From NCBI RefSeq assembly GCF_000002875.2, contig NC_009410.2, forward strand, positions 979,495 through 1,043,494: 64,000 nucleotides of DNA. The letters are read 5' to 3'. The position numbers were made by a program, and so were the translations under genes. This DNA is from Leishmania infantum JPCM5. Taxonomy: Eukaryota > Euglenozoa > Kinetoplastea > Trypanosomatida > Trypanosomatidae. The notes beneath the pieces are model-generated. The model was given only the letters and a program-made list of their open reading frames with translations, ran no database searches and was not told where the DNA came from. Shown here piece after piece: positions 29,312-39,715 of this stretch. Every line of letters starts with the position of its first letter. Within the stretch, counting starts at the first letter, position 1.

Positions 29312-30740
29312 TGGCTGCGCACTCCTCAGCCACGCTGCCCCGCTTTTCCAATAGCCGCTCTCTCGATTTTGTTGTGCTGCTGCTTGCTTCTCATGGTTTC
29401 CGACCGCTTTTTCACGCCGCTCTTAGCTCATCATGCACGGCTTCGGCGCTTGCGGACATCTGGGGTGATGGCGCCTCCGCGTGCCAGCGTTGAACCGGTG
29501 CTGCCGCTGGGACACTACGTCACCGTTCTTGTCGTTTGTTCCTCTTTCTCACCTTTCTTTAAACGCTCAGCTTGTCGAGCTTCGACCTTGCTCTCGCCCT
29601 CTCGGTTTTGTGCGTATTCTCGTGTGCGCCTAGGTGCTTGGGCGGCGCTTGCTGTGATTTGCACGCCTCACTGAGCCGATGCTGGCGCGCTCACGGTGAC
29701 GCGTGCGCGTGCGTGAGCTCGGGAGGGGGTCGACGAAAACGCAGTTGCTGCCTACCTGAGTGTACTTGGCTGCAGGTGCGAGGCCACCGTGCTCACTGCT
29801 TTTCTTCGAATTACGCCGGAAGTGCCCACGCGTGAAGCAGACCTATTTTGCTTGCCCCCTCTTTTCAGTCCTCCTATATGTGCGACGACGCTAAAGTGTT
29901 GCGGTGCTCGTTTCTTCTGTCTAGTGTCCGATACCTTGTTTTGGCTGTTGTGTGACCTTTTCCTTTTTTTTTGCCACGTTGGGTGCTGCCACGTGTAAAG
30001 TGTGCGTATAACAGCGCCAACACCCGCCATGACGTTCTCTCCTGCTTCCCGGGGACAGGAGCGAGGCTAATAGGGAGAGGACGGGGCGGCGCCTTTCTCT
30101 AACCGTAAAGCTCAAGACATGCAGACGAGAAGGAGTCGCCCACCTCTCTCCGCGGACGCCCGCCCATGTTCACTCTGCTCTGTGCCCCGCATGCGTCTGT
30201 GACGCTGTCAGCGGCGGTGCGGCGCCAGTGGACTGCTCTGGTGCTGCTAGTATGTGCAGCGAGGACACCGCAGCGAACCACAGCACAGACGGGAGCTTAC
30301 CCGTCATACAGTGCGCGCGCTCTTGGTTCGCCCCCCTCACCCACGTAACTCTCAAGCAGCGGTGTTGTGTGCGCATGCGTTGCCGCGACGCTTCTCGCGC
30401 GTTGCGATTTTTTGATGCACGCTTCCCGGATTCGGCTTCTCGTCCTTCTCCCCTCCGCCGCTTCGCCGTTACGCGCAGCTGGCGCGTCGGGCTGAAGGAC
30501 GTGCGGAGCGGGGTGATAGGAGTGGCCGTGCGTGCCTATCATCTTCCCTCCTCTACAGTAGAGCATGCTTTCCTTTTCTTCACATGACGCCTACTCTCGT
30601 GCCGTATGGCCAGCAACGCACTCGACGCAGGGTGACTGCCTCTTGTCCGGAAGCGGCAAGCGCAGAGGCCACACTCGCGCTCATAACCAACCCATAAAGG
30701 TCACAGGACCTGCCGCCCTCGTGCCTCTCTCTTGTCCTCC
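29312..30740 (+). other. Intergenic spacer
   Basis: About 1.43 kb with no supported gene. T-rich sequence lies at about 29920-29975 and C/T-rich sequence at about 30420-30470; short open frames on both strands look random. Confidence 0.5.
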
Positions 30741-31895
30741 ATGTTGCGTCGGCTTGTCGCACACGCCTTGGCGCCGGCAGCCCTGTGCCGCCACCTTATC
30801 GTCAGCGCCGATATCCGCGAAGGCCTCACCAAGCCGCTGAGCTCTCTGAAGGAAGAGTGCAAAGGGCAGAACCTTGACTTGGCTGACATGGCCGAGGCGA
30901 TGAAGGGCGCGACATACAAGCTTCAGGAAGTCATCAAGAAGAGCGCTGTCGATGACAAGCAGTTCAAAGGAAAAGCGGCCACGCTTTCCGCCTCGCTGAA
31001 GGCGTACAACACACGGCTCGCCAACCTGCAGAACGAGACGCGCTCCATCCAGGCTGAAATCGACGCCATCATGAAGCTGCTGTGGGGCACGGAGAGACCG
31101 GAGGGCGCCAACTTTGCAACGCCTCCAGCGGAAAATGCCCCCAACCCCACGGCCGACTTCGAGGTGGAGCCACCACCGATTGCGCGCGCGCTTGGAGAGG
31201 CGACGCTGTCTGCGCCATCGAGCACAGCACCTCCTAAACTCAATGTGGAGCGCGTCGAGGGAGAACGCGTAGAGACGGCGGCTAGGATGGGCACTTCCTC
31301 GTCCGCTGGTGCCAGCAAGGAGGAGGAGATCGAGGTGGAGACCATCGAGGTCGACGTTGAGCCGCCGGCGGAGGAAGACCCAGTTGAGACAATGAAGGTG
31401 ACAGACATCACGAAGGAACTCTATGAGCGTGGTGTCAACTTCTCTGACTGCATGGACGCGCGAACGCTGAGGCAGCGCTACCGCGATGTGCTGAGCGGCA
31501 AGATTCCCACTGCGGCCAATCAATCCTCCTCATCGGCTTCGCATGGCTTTACGGAGCCCCTGACTATGAACACCAACCAGCCGCGCATGCCCCAGAGCGG
31601 GCCTCCTCAGCAAAGCCCGTACCCGTACCAGCAACAAGGGCAATCGAGCACCAACAACGCGGGCAGCGGGATCACCAACGACCCTTACCCGAACGCGCAT
31701 CGCAAGATGGTGGATCCGATGAAGTTTGTGTACCAGATTAAGCAGGAGTTGGCGCTGGAGAAGGGCATCGACGCTGGTGCAGTCGACTTGTGGAGCGGCA
31801 AGATCAAACTGGATGACAACAAGCGTCTCTATGACTACCCCTCCATTCAGAGCTACCCGATCGAGGTTCGGCAGAAAGGAGATATACCGGCATGA
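30741..31895 (+). CDS. Probable mitochondrial protein, 384 aa, function unknown
   Basis: ATG 30741 gives 384 residues. The N-terminus MLRRLVAHALAPAALCR is basic, Ala/Leu-rich and lacks acidic residues, as in a mitochondrial presequence. A helical coiled-coil region follows (about 28-115). A Pro/Ser/Glu-rich linker leads to a short helical segment at about 221-255 (ITKELYERGVNFSDC, ARTLRQRYRDVL) that resembles SAP/MANF-C-type helix-loop-helix units. A Gln/Asn/Pro-rich spacer follows, then a conserved-looking C-terminus (DPMKFVYQIKQELALEKGID, WSGKIKLDDNKRLYDY). No enzyme motif was found. Such layouts occur in kinetoplastid mitochondrial RNA or ribosome factors, but that is conjecture. Confidence 0.7.
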   Translation: MLRRLVAHALAPAALCRHLIVSADIREGLTKPLSSLKEECKGQNLDLADMAEAMKGATYKLQEVIKKSAVDDKQFKGKAATLSASLKAYNTRLANLQNETRSIQAEIDAIMKLLWGTERPEGANFATPPAENAPNPTADFEVEPPPIARALGEATLSAPSSTAPPKLNVERVEGERVETAARMGTSSSAGASKEEEIEVETIEVDVEPPAEEDPVETMKVTDITKELYERGVNFSDCMDARTLRQRYRDVLSGKIPTAANQSSSSASHGFTEPLTMNTNQPRMPQSGPPQQSPYPYQQQGQSSTNNAGSGITNDPYPNAHRKMVDPMKFVYQIKQELALEKGIDAGAVDLWSGKIKLDDNKRLYDYPSIQSYPIEVRQKGDIPA

Positions 31896-32640
31896 GCAAA
31901 GGCGGCGACGCAACGCAGCGGGACTGTCTAGCGAGCTCGAAAGGCGCACACGAAAAACAAATGAATCCAGTACGTGTCGCGCTGCGCGGTGGTGTGTTGG
32001 GTTTTGTATTGTGCAGGCATCTCTCACATTCCCTTTTGGGGCTCCGCGCATATGTGCGTGTGCGTGTGTGCGAACGGCGGTGGTAGCCGTAGCTGGTGAA
32101 ACAGGTTTCTGTTCCGACTTCCTTCCCCTGATGGCGCTTTCGACTCGCCAGGCTGAGCGTCGTGTCTGCCCGCAGGAATGGGTCCGTAAAAGGATCGGCT
32201 TCGCCCCTTCTACGTTGCACTGCTTGAAACCAGGCCACCGCGTGACGGTGCCATCGCGTGGTGGGATAGTGACGGCTGAGACTGCAGGAAGGCCCTTGCA
32301 AACCTTCACGCCAATGCAGCCGCAGCCATGGCGGGTACCCCCACCTCTGTGGACCAAACAACCCTACTCGAAGAGGTTCATTTCATGCCTCTCTCCTTCA
32401 TGGCGCTGCTGGCCTGTGCACCCGCCTGTGTCTCCCCCGCACGCAGGCGAGGACACTACCTTGCACACTTGGCGCAGGACGTGCACGCGCCGCAAAAAAA
32501 AAGTCATCATAACGCTTCGGCAGCGCTCATATGGGCATGCAAGCATCGACATCCTCGGCGCTGCGCAGACGCAGACACTTCCCTCATGCGTGCAGGGGTC
32601 GCGTTCGCCTCTCATCGCAGTTTGCCTGCGGCTGTTCTCG
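31896..32640 (+). other. Spacer before retroposon remnant
   Basis: About 745 bases; a short A run (about 32493-32501) and scattered open frames, none convincing. Confidence 0.5.
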
Positions 32641-33833
32641 ATGAAAAGTCAACGACAAAGTTGACGGGCTTGCCGAGCCGGCAACGCCAGAGGAGCCGGC
32701 GCCAGCTGCAGGGAGAACGGACCCTGGCCAGAGCTCGCAGACGCGAGGCCGACATCCCGCGAAACCGTGCGACACGCTGAGACGAGAGCTCCTTGGCGGC
32801 CGCCGTCCAGCACTGCGGAGGAACAGCGGCCTTGAGCGTGTGAGATGAGCGGAGACCATCCTCGCCCAGCTCGGCACGGGCGCCTGCGCGTACTTTGGCT
32901 TCGCGCAGCGGCGGGTGACTCGCAGCGGCAGCGTGGCGTGAAGACGGTGTGCTGCCTGTCACTGCGCTCGCGTTGTGGCGTGCCCCTCCCCCGCCCCCGC
33001 CTGTGCTTGCTGTGAGGGGGTCCGGCCTGGCGTTGTGCCCGGCATGCGAGGCGAGGTTGGCGGATGGGTCGAGGCTGAGAGCGCGCCTCGTCTCACTCGC
33101 GGCGCGTGCGCCTGCCCCGCCGAGTGTCCAGCGCTGCCTCCCTGTACGACCCCTCAGGGGAGGGCGTGCCAGGGGCTGTCTCTGCGCAGGCGCCGCCGAC
33201 CACAGCTTGCATGGTGCATCGCATCGAAGCACGGCATGCAGAGGGGAGGGGCGCACGCGTGATAGACGCAAGAGACGCGAGGGGGTGCATATGAACCAGC
33301 CCCCAAGAGTGCGTGCGTGCGACATGCGCGGGAAGCCCGACGAGAGCGCCCCGAACTGCACCGTCGGGTCCTGCAGACTCCGACGTGGAGAGTCGCCGCA
33401 GGGTACTGTTTGTCTGCCGTGGCTGGAAGCCGCGGAGGGAGAAGCACGGCACACAGGCAGCGTGTGCAGGCCCTCAGAGGGCCGTGGCCTGCAGCTGACG
33501 AGCTTCCTTCTCGGGCCCGTCCGGCACGCGGCTAGACCACCGCCTGTTTGGCCACACGATATAGACGCCGCTGCTTCCGCCGCGGAGCAGGGGGCTGGAC
33601 GCGGCTGGCTTGGATCCAAGGCATGCGCCCCCCCCCCCCCCCGAGGTCCGTGTGGCGCCGACCGCGCGGCAGGTATGCAAGGAGGGGGCGAGGAGGGACG
33701 GGCAGAGTCTGTTAGACGCGTGACCCAGTTCGACGACAGGCCGGCTCGCCCTTGACGACCCGGATGGGGCCGCGGTGCGACAGAGGTGTGGTGAGCTGTG
33801 GTTGTGCGCGCCTACGCTTGCGGACTTGTTGTT
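32641..33833 (+). mobile_element. Repeat A copy 2 with decayed ingi/DIRE-type retroposon end
   Basis: The segment 32912-33833 is the near-identical partner of 8915-9834. Just upstream, and absent from copy 1, one + frame at 32852-32902 reads ETILAQLGTGACAYFGF. This matches the ILxQLRTGxCxxFG motif near the end of the RNase H region of ingi, L1Tc and DIRE retroposons. A TGA stop lies two codons earlier (the frame reads VR-stop-A before ETIL). Further upstream (from about 32641) the frames are Arg-rich and broken. A zinc-finger-like CPACEARL lies further on in another frame. The element is therefore a degenerate, frameshifted 3' end and not active. The left boundary is approximate. The 12-15-base C run near 33628 differs in length from copy 1. 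Confidence 0.65.
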
Positions 33834-35873
33834 GGGAGTGACGTGTTTCGAAGAAGCCTCTTTGTGCCTGTTTGGCTCTTGTTCGCGCACGCCTGCGCAG
33901 AGGTGCTTTCGGCGGTTTTGTCTGGGGGACACGCCCCTGCCGCAGCCTTGGTTTTTTCCTCTCTCGTTTCGGCTGTCTTGTTCAAACTTATGTTTTGCCT
34001 GTACTCGTGGGTTTTGAGAGTGGCTGCGTGTGTGGTGGGTGCGCCGTGGTGTGCACGGAGGTCAGAAAGGGTCTCTCCGTGTCTTTCTGGGACGGTTATT
34101 ATAGGCGGTAGTACAGGTTCGATGATATGCGCATTTCTGAGGGCAAGGCACATCGCATACGGCATGGAAAGCGCCTGCCGTGGCAGTGCTTATTTCACCT
34201 TCAAACCAGCGTTCTACCCATGGACGTGTTCAACGGCGAAAAGCGGAGGCGTAGAGAGATGCTTGATAGAAGAGTGAGTGGTGAGCGTGCGCAGGTCGAT
34301 CGGAGAATGTGGGTTCGCATTCAGCGGGGTGTGGCGGAGGCTGATGGGCCGGGGTCGACGCATAAATCACGTAAAACCAACAGTGTGTTTTGTTATTCTC
34401 TCTCTGGTGAATGCCGAGGGGAGCACCTGCAGGCCCGACAGAATGCAGGGAAACGGGCATGGTGGGTGAGGGATCACTCTGCGCATGTGGATGGCGTGCC
34501 TTGTGTTGCGCTTGATGATGCCAAAGCCTCTTTATCGCTACCAGCGCGCTCTCTCTCGCGTCTCCTCTCACCTCTTCGCTCGTTGAGAGCTGCTTCTCGC
34601 TCTCCCTCCTCCGTTGTAGAGAGCCACGCATGCTCATTGTGTATCGAAGCCACCGAAGCGGTGGTTTAGTGCTCGGCGTAAGAGGCTGCTCTTCAACAAG
34701 GTCGACACCTGCTGACAGAAATGCCGGCGCGCAGCGGGCCATCGTCGAACACATTCGACCACAGCGCCCTTCCAAGCTCACAAGGGGCGCCAGGGCCCTA
34801 CGAGTTCACCAGCACTGCTGGTAGGCATGTTGCCGGCAATTTACAAGGGTTTCGGTTCGTGGATGAGGGCCACACCGTGAAGCAGTCGAAGCCGGTGGCA
34901 CGCACCGCAGCTATGAGCCGTCGCCGCCGCGACATCTGAGTGCTTGCATGTGCACCTGCGCGGGCGCTCTGATAAGACTGGGCTCGTGTTGCGCCTCTCC
35001 AGAGCGCTGATTTATGGCGGTGCCACTGCACCCAAAATCTCACCGACGACTCCGAAGGAACGCCTTAAGGCGTGCGCTGAGTTTCACGCAGCATTGTCGA
35101 GCATGTCCGCTTCTTGTGGTATCGTGCATTCTCGGGGTACCCCTGCTTCGACCGCGATGATGCGCCAGCACACCCCTGCTGTTGGGACGGCTATTATGCA
35201 TTCCTCAATCAGCGCGCGAACTCGGCGGGTGTACTTCCCTCATTGTGTGCAACTGAGTATCGCTCTTCGGTGCGGCGATGCTCAAAACCATGAGCCGTGC
35301 ATGGCGCTCCCTTCTAGATGCGAACGCTGACTTCGCTCGCCACACCGCACTGGACGCCCTCCTTGCCCTCTTTTGCCTTGTTCTTCACATTTTCCTATCT
35401 TTTGACGGATGCACTTGCGCACGGCTTCCGCGGCCCGCCGGGTGCCGTTGGCGTATCTTTCTCCACTGCGCAGCCCAACACACAGTCAGAGCAGCACAGG
35501 CACACCTACACATACCCGGCTCCGACGTCCGACGGAAGGCTTGACGCTCTCTTTGTGTTGTAGGGCGCGCCACACTCAGTCGTCTCCTGCACCCTATTCA
35601 CGTCAGCGCCCTTCAATCGCTTCGGCAGTCGGCGCCCCCCTCTGCTTCCTCTGCTCTTTCTTGTTGCGCGTGTGCCGTGCGTCCGCTCTAGCTGCACCAC
35701 GCGCGCACACGCAGGCAGATCCACCCGCACACGCGCACAAAGCGAGGTCAGTGCCAGTGCTCTGTGGGCTCGCACACAACACTGCACGGGCTCATACGGA
35801 CATTACTCGTTCCAAACCACTGCCGGTGTTTCGGAGAGCCCCCAACCGTGACGGCGGCGAGCTTCGTAGGGCG
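33834..35873 (+). other. Long intergenic spacer
   Basis: About 2.0 kb with no supported gene. C/T-rich sequence lies at about 34540-34610 and 35350-35400. The AG at about 35870 (CGTAGGGCGATG) is immediately before the next ATG, and other candidates lie upstream. In-frame open sequence from 35409 to 35873 is Arg/Ala/Thr-rich and UTR-like. Confidence 0.5.
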
Positions 35874-37625
35874 ATGACGGAGGAGACCTGTACAACAGAC
35901 TCGGAGGCGAAGACGCTTCAGCGGCTTGCGGAGCGGTACTACGAAGCGTATAGGCGAGACCGCGGCAATGATAGCACACCAACCGTGGCGTCGTCATTGA
36001 TGCGCATGATGGCTGTCATGGGAGAGCTGTCTACAATGGCGTTCACGTCCTCGTCAAGCATGTCGCCTTTTGAAAAAGACGAGGTATCCCTGCTGATCGG
36101 AAAGCTCAGCATCTCTGTGGCGATGATTGCCGAGGCTTTCCACCTGAACGTGGGGCGGTCTATCCTCCAGTATCTCGAAGAGGAGCTTCGCGCGGCCCCG
36201 CTGTCGCAGCGCGGTGCGATCAACAATGGCTGTGGGACGACCGCAGCGGAGTCCGACGGCACCTCAGCTGGGGCCCCGCCACTGGACGCGCAGGCATCGG
36301 TCTCTGAAGCTCCTGCCCCACCGCCGCCGCCGCCACCGGTAACGGAGAGCAAGCGTTCGGTGGTGCTCGGCGCGACATCGAATGACGACTTTTTCGGACA
36401 CGTCGACGAGCTCGCCAAGTTGCCGCGAGAGCACTTCGAGAAGGCCGGCCTCAAGTGGGTGGTGCCGCTGCCCAACGGGACACTGGAAGAAGTCATCCCG
36501 AACGGGCGTTGGATAACGGTTCGCTACGAGGATTTTCCTCACTACCTGGCGCACATTGCTCGGTACCGCAACGCCCGTGCGAGCCAGCCACAGCCGTCGC
36601 CTCCGTCTTCTCATTCCACGGGTGTGGTGGGCCGGCAGGGATACAAGGATCCGACTGCCGAGTACCCGCCTAACCGTGCGCCGGTCGTCTCTGTTGCGGC
36701 GTCTAGCGTTCCTTCTATTTTGGCTCAGGCGCCCGGCTACGACCCCGATCGCGAGTCGACCCTTTACTCGCCAGGCCACTTCGCGGGTGATCTCTTCAGC
36801 CCCATGGCACGCGCATCGGATGTGCAGACGATGAGTGTCGTACCACCGGCTGCAATGGTGACGGAAATGGGCGGCGGGGCAGCTGGCTTCGAACGGCGTA
36901 GCCGCCCCGCTGTCCAGCACATTGGTCGCCCGTACGATGTCAGCTCGTTCCACGACAAGGTCAACCTTCTCCGTCGCGGGGCGGTGCCAAGCGCGGCTAT
37001 TGCGCAGCTCGGCCTCACCTTCAGTGTACCGGACGGCCAACGTGTTGTCGAGCTCGTCAACGACGGCATGCAGGTGGATGTGACAGCCGCCAATGTGAGC
37101 GAGTTCCTGCGTCTACTGGACAGCTATCCAACAGCGCAGGCTCCGTCTGGCCGGGTGCATCGCACGAACAGTGTGAGGAAGATCGACGTAGGCCGCATCA
37201 TCTCCGACGTCCCTGCAACGTTCAGCCCGTCGCACTTTTCACACGGCCTCTTCGCGCCGTACCAGGAGCCGACCTCATCGGTCTATGTGGACTACGACAA
37301 GTCGGAGCGGATGCTGCCGCTCTACCTGAAGGAGCATCACGTGAGCCCTGCCGATACACGAGGCCTGTACGTGAGCGCTGCACGCTCTGCCGACTACCCC
37401 ACCTTAGAGCGCATCGTGCAAGAGGTGAAGGTGAATCCGTCTGCCTTGACCAAGTACGGTGTTACCTTCAGCGTGCCGAGCTCGCTGGAGCCGTACTCGA
37501 CGCCAGAGGAGCGGCGCAGTGGTCTCCACGCCTTATTCCCTTCCTCTGCTTTGCAGCCGGTGCAGCCGGAGGATCGACTTCACTTTCTTTCTCTCGCTCG
37601 TCAGTACTACCCCAATATTCTCTGA
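35874..37625 (+). CDS. Protein with three HECT-N-lobe-like repeats, 583 aa
   Basis: ATG 35874 gives 583 residues. The N-terminal 110 residues are helical. A Pro run lies at about 146-155. Three related units follow: about 176-235 (LPREHFEKAGLKWVV, EEVIPNGRWITVRYEDFPHY), 359-420 (AIAQLGLTFSVPDG, VELVNDGMQVDVTAANVSEF) and 508-583 (NPSALTKYGVTFSVPSS, ending in a helix). Each follows a 'G-hydrophobic-F-V-P ... E-L-x-x-x-G-x-x-V-x-V-T-x-x-N-x-x-E-F' plan like the middle of the HECT ubiquitin-ligase N-lobe (E-L-x-P-N-G-x-x-I-x-V-T-x-E-N-x-x-E-Y). The catalytic cysteine lobe is absent, so ligase activity is not expected. The third unit is the most divergent. Disordered Pro/Ser linkers separate the units. 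The repeat pattern is seen; the HECT relation is inference. Confidence 0.72.
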   Translation: MTEETCTTDSEAKTLQRLAERYYEAYRRDRGNDSTPTVASSLMRMMAVMGELSTMAFTSSSSMSPFEKDEVSLLIGKLSISVAMIAEAFHLNVGRSILQYLEEELRAAPLSQRGAINNGCGTTAAESDGTSAGAPPLDAQASVSEAPAPPPPPPPVTESKRSVVLGATSNDDFFGHVDELAKLPREHFEKAGLKWVVPLPNGTLEEVIPNGRWITVRYEDFPHYLAHIARYRNARASQPQPSPPSSHSTGVVGRQGYKDPTAEYPPNRAPVVSVAASSVPSILAQAPGYDPDRESTLYSPGHFAGDLFSPMARASDVQTMSVVPPAAMVTEMGGGAAGFERRSRPAVQHIGRPYDVSSFHDKVNLLRRGAVPSAAIAQLGLTFSVPDGQRVVELVNDGMQVDVTAANVSEFLRLLDSYPTAQAPSGRVHRTNSVRKIDVGRIISDVPATFSPSHFSHGLFAPYQEPTSSVYVDYDKSERMLPLYLKEHHVSPADTRGLYVSAARSADYPTLERIVQEVKVNPSALTKYGVTFSVPSSLEPYSTPEERRSGLHALFPSSALQPVQPEDRLHFLSLARQYYPNIL

Positions 37626-38048
37626 ACGGAAGACGGAGTGACGCTCCTTGCCGTTTCCTCGCTGTCACCGTACAACTAGGGGTGCTCGCGGTTCTGCTAT
37701 GCATGTAATATAGACCTGAAACGGGAGCCGGTGGAGGACGGTGGGGGAGAGAGACAAGTACTCCTTGCCAGTAGGCGGCCGGGCTGCGCGCCAAGGGGAA
37801 GGACGAATAGGACTGTAGCGATAGCTAAGATGAGGGTATGAAACGCATGTTTGCCTCTCTTCCCCTCTGCGCAGACGTGCAGCTGTTCTCTAGCGTCATG
37901 CGATGGTGTCGTCATGCGTGGGATGTCTCTCTGTCAGTCCGCATCCTCACTCCCGCACTCTCGCTCTCGCTCGTGCGCCACTCTCGTCACGTTCTGCTGG
38001 GGCTTATGTGCACTTTTTTTTTCGGCCTCTTTGCCCAGCGCCTCTTTG
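37626..38048 (+). other. 3' UTR/spacer before repeat B copy 2
   Basis: About 420 bases with T/C-rich sequence near 37940-38045 and no gene. It ends at the start of near-identity to 19043. Confidence 0.5.
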
Positions 38049-38642
38049 TTTTCTTCTTTCTCATGCTTTTCGCTCCCGCACTGGATAAAGGGTCGAGACA
38101 AGGGGCGGCACACTCCTCAGTGCGCGGTGGTATCTCAGGGTCCAGTACCACCACCCTAGGTGCTGAGGCCAAACAGCCCCCCCTCCCCTCCCCCCGACTC
38201 TCTAAGCCTGCCGAACCACCTCTGGTGATGACAGGGTCACGTACCAGTGTCATGGGGCAGTCAGAGCGATGTATCACTGCTGATGCCAGCGGTCCGGCCC
38301 TGGGTGGCGCTGTGTCGGAGCGACCTGCGACCGTGAGCAGGCGCTTGCACCATCCATGTGATGGGCGAAGTGTCAGAGTGACTCGAAGGTACCTCACCGC
38401 CGGCCCTCACGCTGCCCACTCGCGTGGGGAGTGTCCGGGTCACCGCGAGGGGGATGGACCAGGTGGCGACTGGCACAATGGGAGCGGCTGTGAGGCGAGC
38501 TGCGAGGCAGAGACCGCGCTCAGGTGACTGAGTCGGCTCATTGCTGTCACGCGGTCCTCTGCAGCTTCGCGCCACGCGCTGGGGCCTGTGACAGGCCGGG
38601 CAGCGTGAGCTCACGCCGTATTAGGGGGATGAACACGTTAAA
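38049..38642 (+). mobile_element. SIDER-like retroposon, repeat B copy 2
   Basis: 594 bases, colinear with 19043-19636 and almost identical; differences cluster in the first 50 bases, plus one near the right end (ACACGTT against ACGCGTT). The A tract that follows copy 1 is replaced here by AAAGGAAAGG. It sits downstream of the HECT-like-repeat gene, again in a 3' UTR/spacer position and on the sense strand. Apparent lack of decay between the copies points to recent duplication or gene conversion, because SIDERs are usually heavily diverged. Confidence 0.65.
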
Positions 38643-39715
38643 GGAAAGGCATCCTTTGGTATACACTGCGTTGCCTCTTTTTTTGGCTTCATCCTATCCA
38701 AGAGAGCTATGTGGCAGCGGCCGTCGTGGTGGGACTCGGCTGACAAGGCTGATTCACCTGCTGGCCAGATCGTTTTCAGGGCTTGGTGCCTCGTTTGGAT
38801 GCTTCGTTCTCTACCTCACTCTTTCCACCACAACGCCCCCTCTTCTTTACGTGCTAAACTGATAAACGGGACGAGCACATACGCGCCGGTGTCGTGGCGT
38901 GTTTGCCGTGGGTCTTGATGATGTGCACCTGCACGACACGCGGGCACGCTCCAAAAAAAAAAACAAAAACAGCACGAGAACATAGAGGAACTGATTTTGT
39001 GTGCGCGCGCGCGTGGATGTGCACGAAGCAAAAACTAGTGGATTCAGCTTCCTGCAGTCATGAAGTGTGTCCGACGCGCTTAGCCCACTTCTGCCGGTGC
39101 GTTAAGTTGGCGCACCAGCGTGCGTGCCGTGAAGGCCACTGCCAGCGTGTCTCTTTCGGCTATACGTGGGCCTGAATATTTTTGCAGCTCTTGCACATAA
39201 TGCCCTTCTTACCCGATACTCGCGTGGTGCTCCTCCAACCTTTTGCATCACGTTACTTTTCGACGCCGTCTTGTGCACACACGCACACACGCGTGCGTAC
39301 GCGGCCATGGCCGCAGTGACGCGTTGCCCTGCTCTTTCTTCGAATTAAGGCTCGTGGACTGCTTGTTCTCGTTACCTCTGTGACATCTGTCAAGCAGACA
39401 CTGACGAAGAAATCTTACGTGCACCGAGAAGGCCCCGGGCTCCGTGGCAGCAGGTGGTGCGCGCGATATTTGTCCTCTGCACGGGCTCGCTCTGTACCGT
39501 GCACACACAAATACAGGTGCTCGCAAACGTGCCGTCTGCCGTTTCCGATCTTGCTTGATTCTGTCAGCCCTGACGAGCACCTCATCACGTCGCCACAGCT
39601 CTACACTTCGTTGTTGTCTTGACTTTAGAATTCACGCACGACACAGCGTTGCACGCACGTCACGTCATCCACGTTACGAAATCTGGCAGTAAAGAAAGCG
39701 CAGAACGCGCCAAAA
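38643..39715 (+). other. Intergenic spacer before coiled-coil/BRCT gene
   Basis: About 1.07 kb with no supported gene. An A run lies at about 38953-38963; short T/C patches occur, and the A-rich bases CGCCAAAA directly precede the ATG at 39716. Confidence 0.5.
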
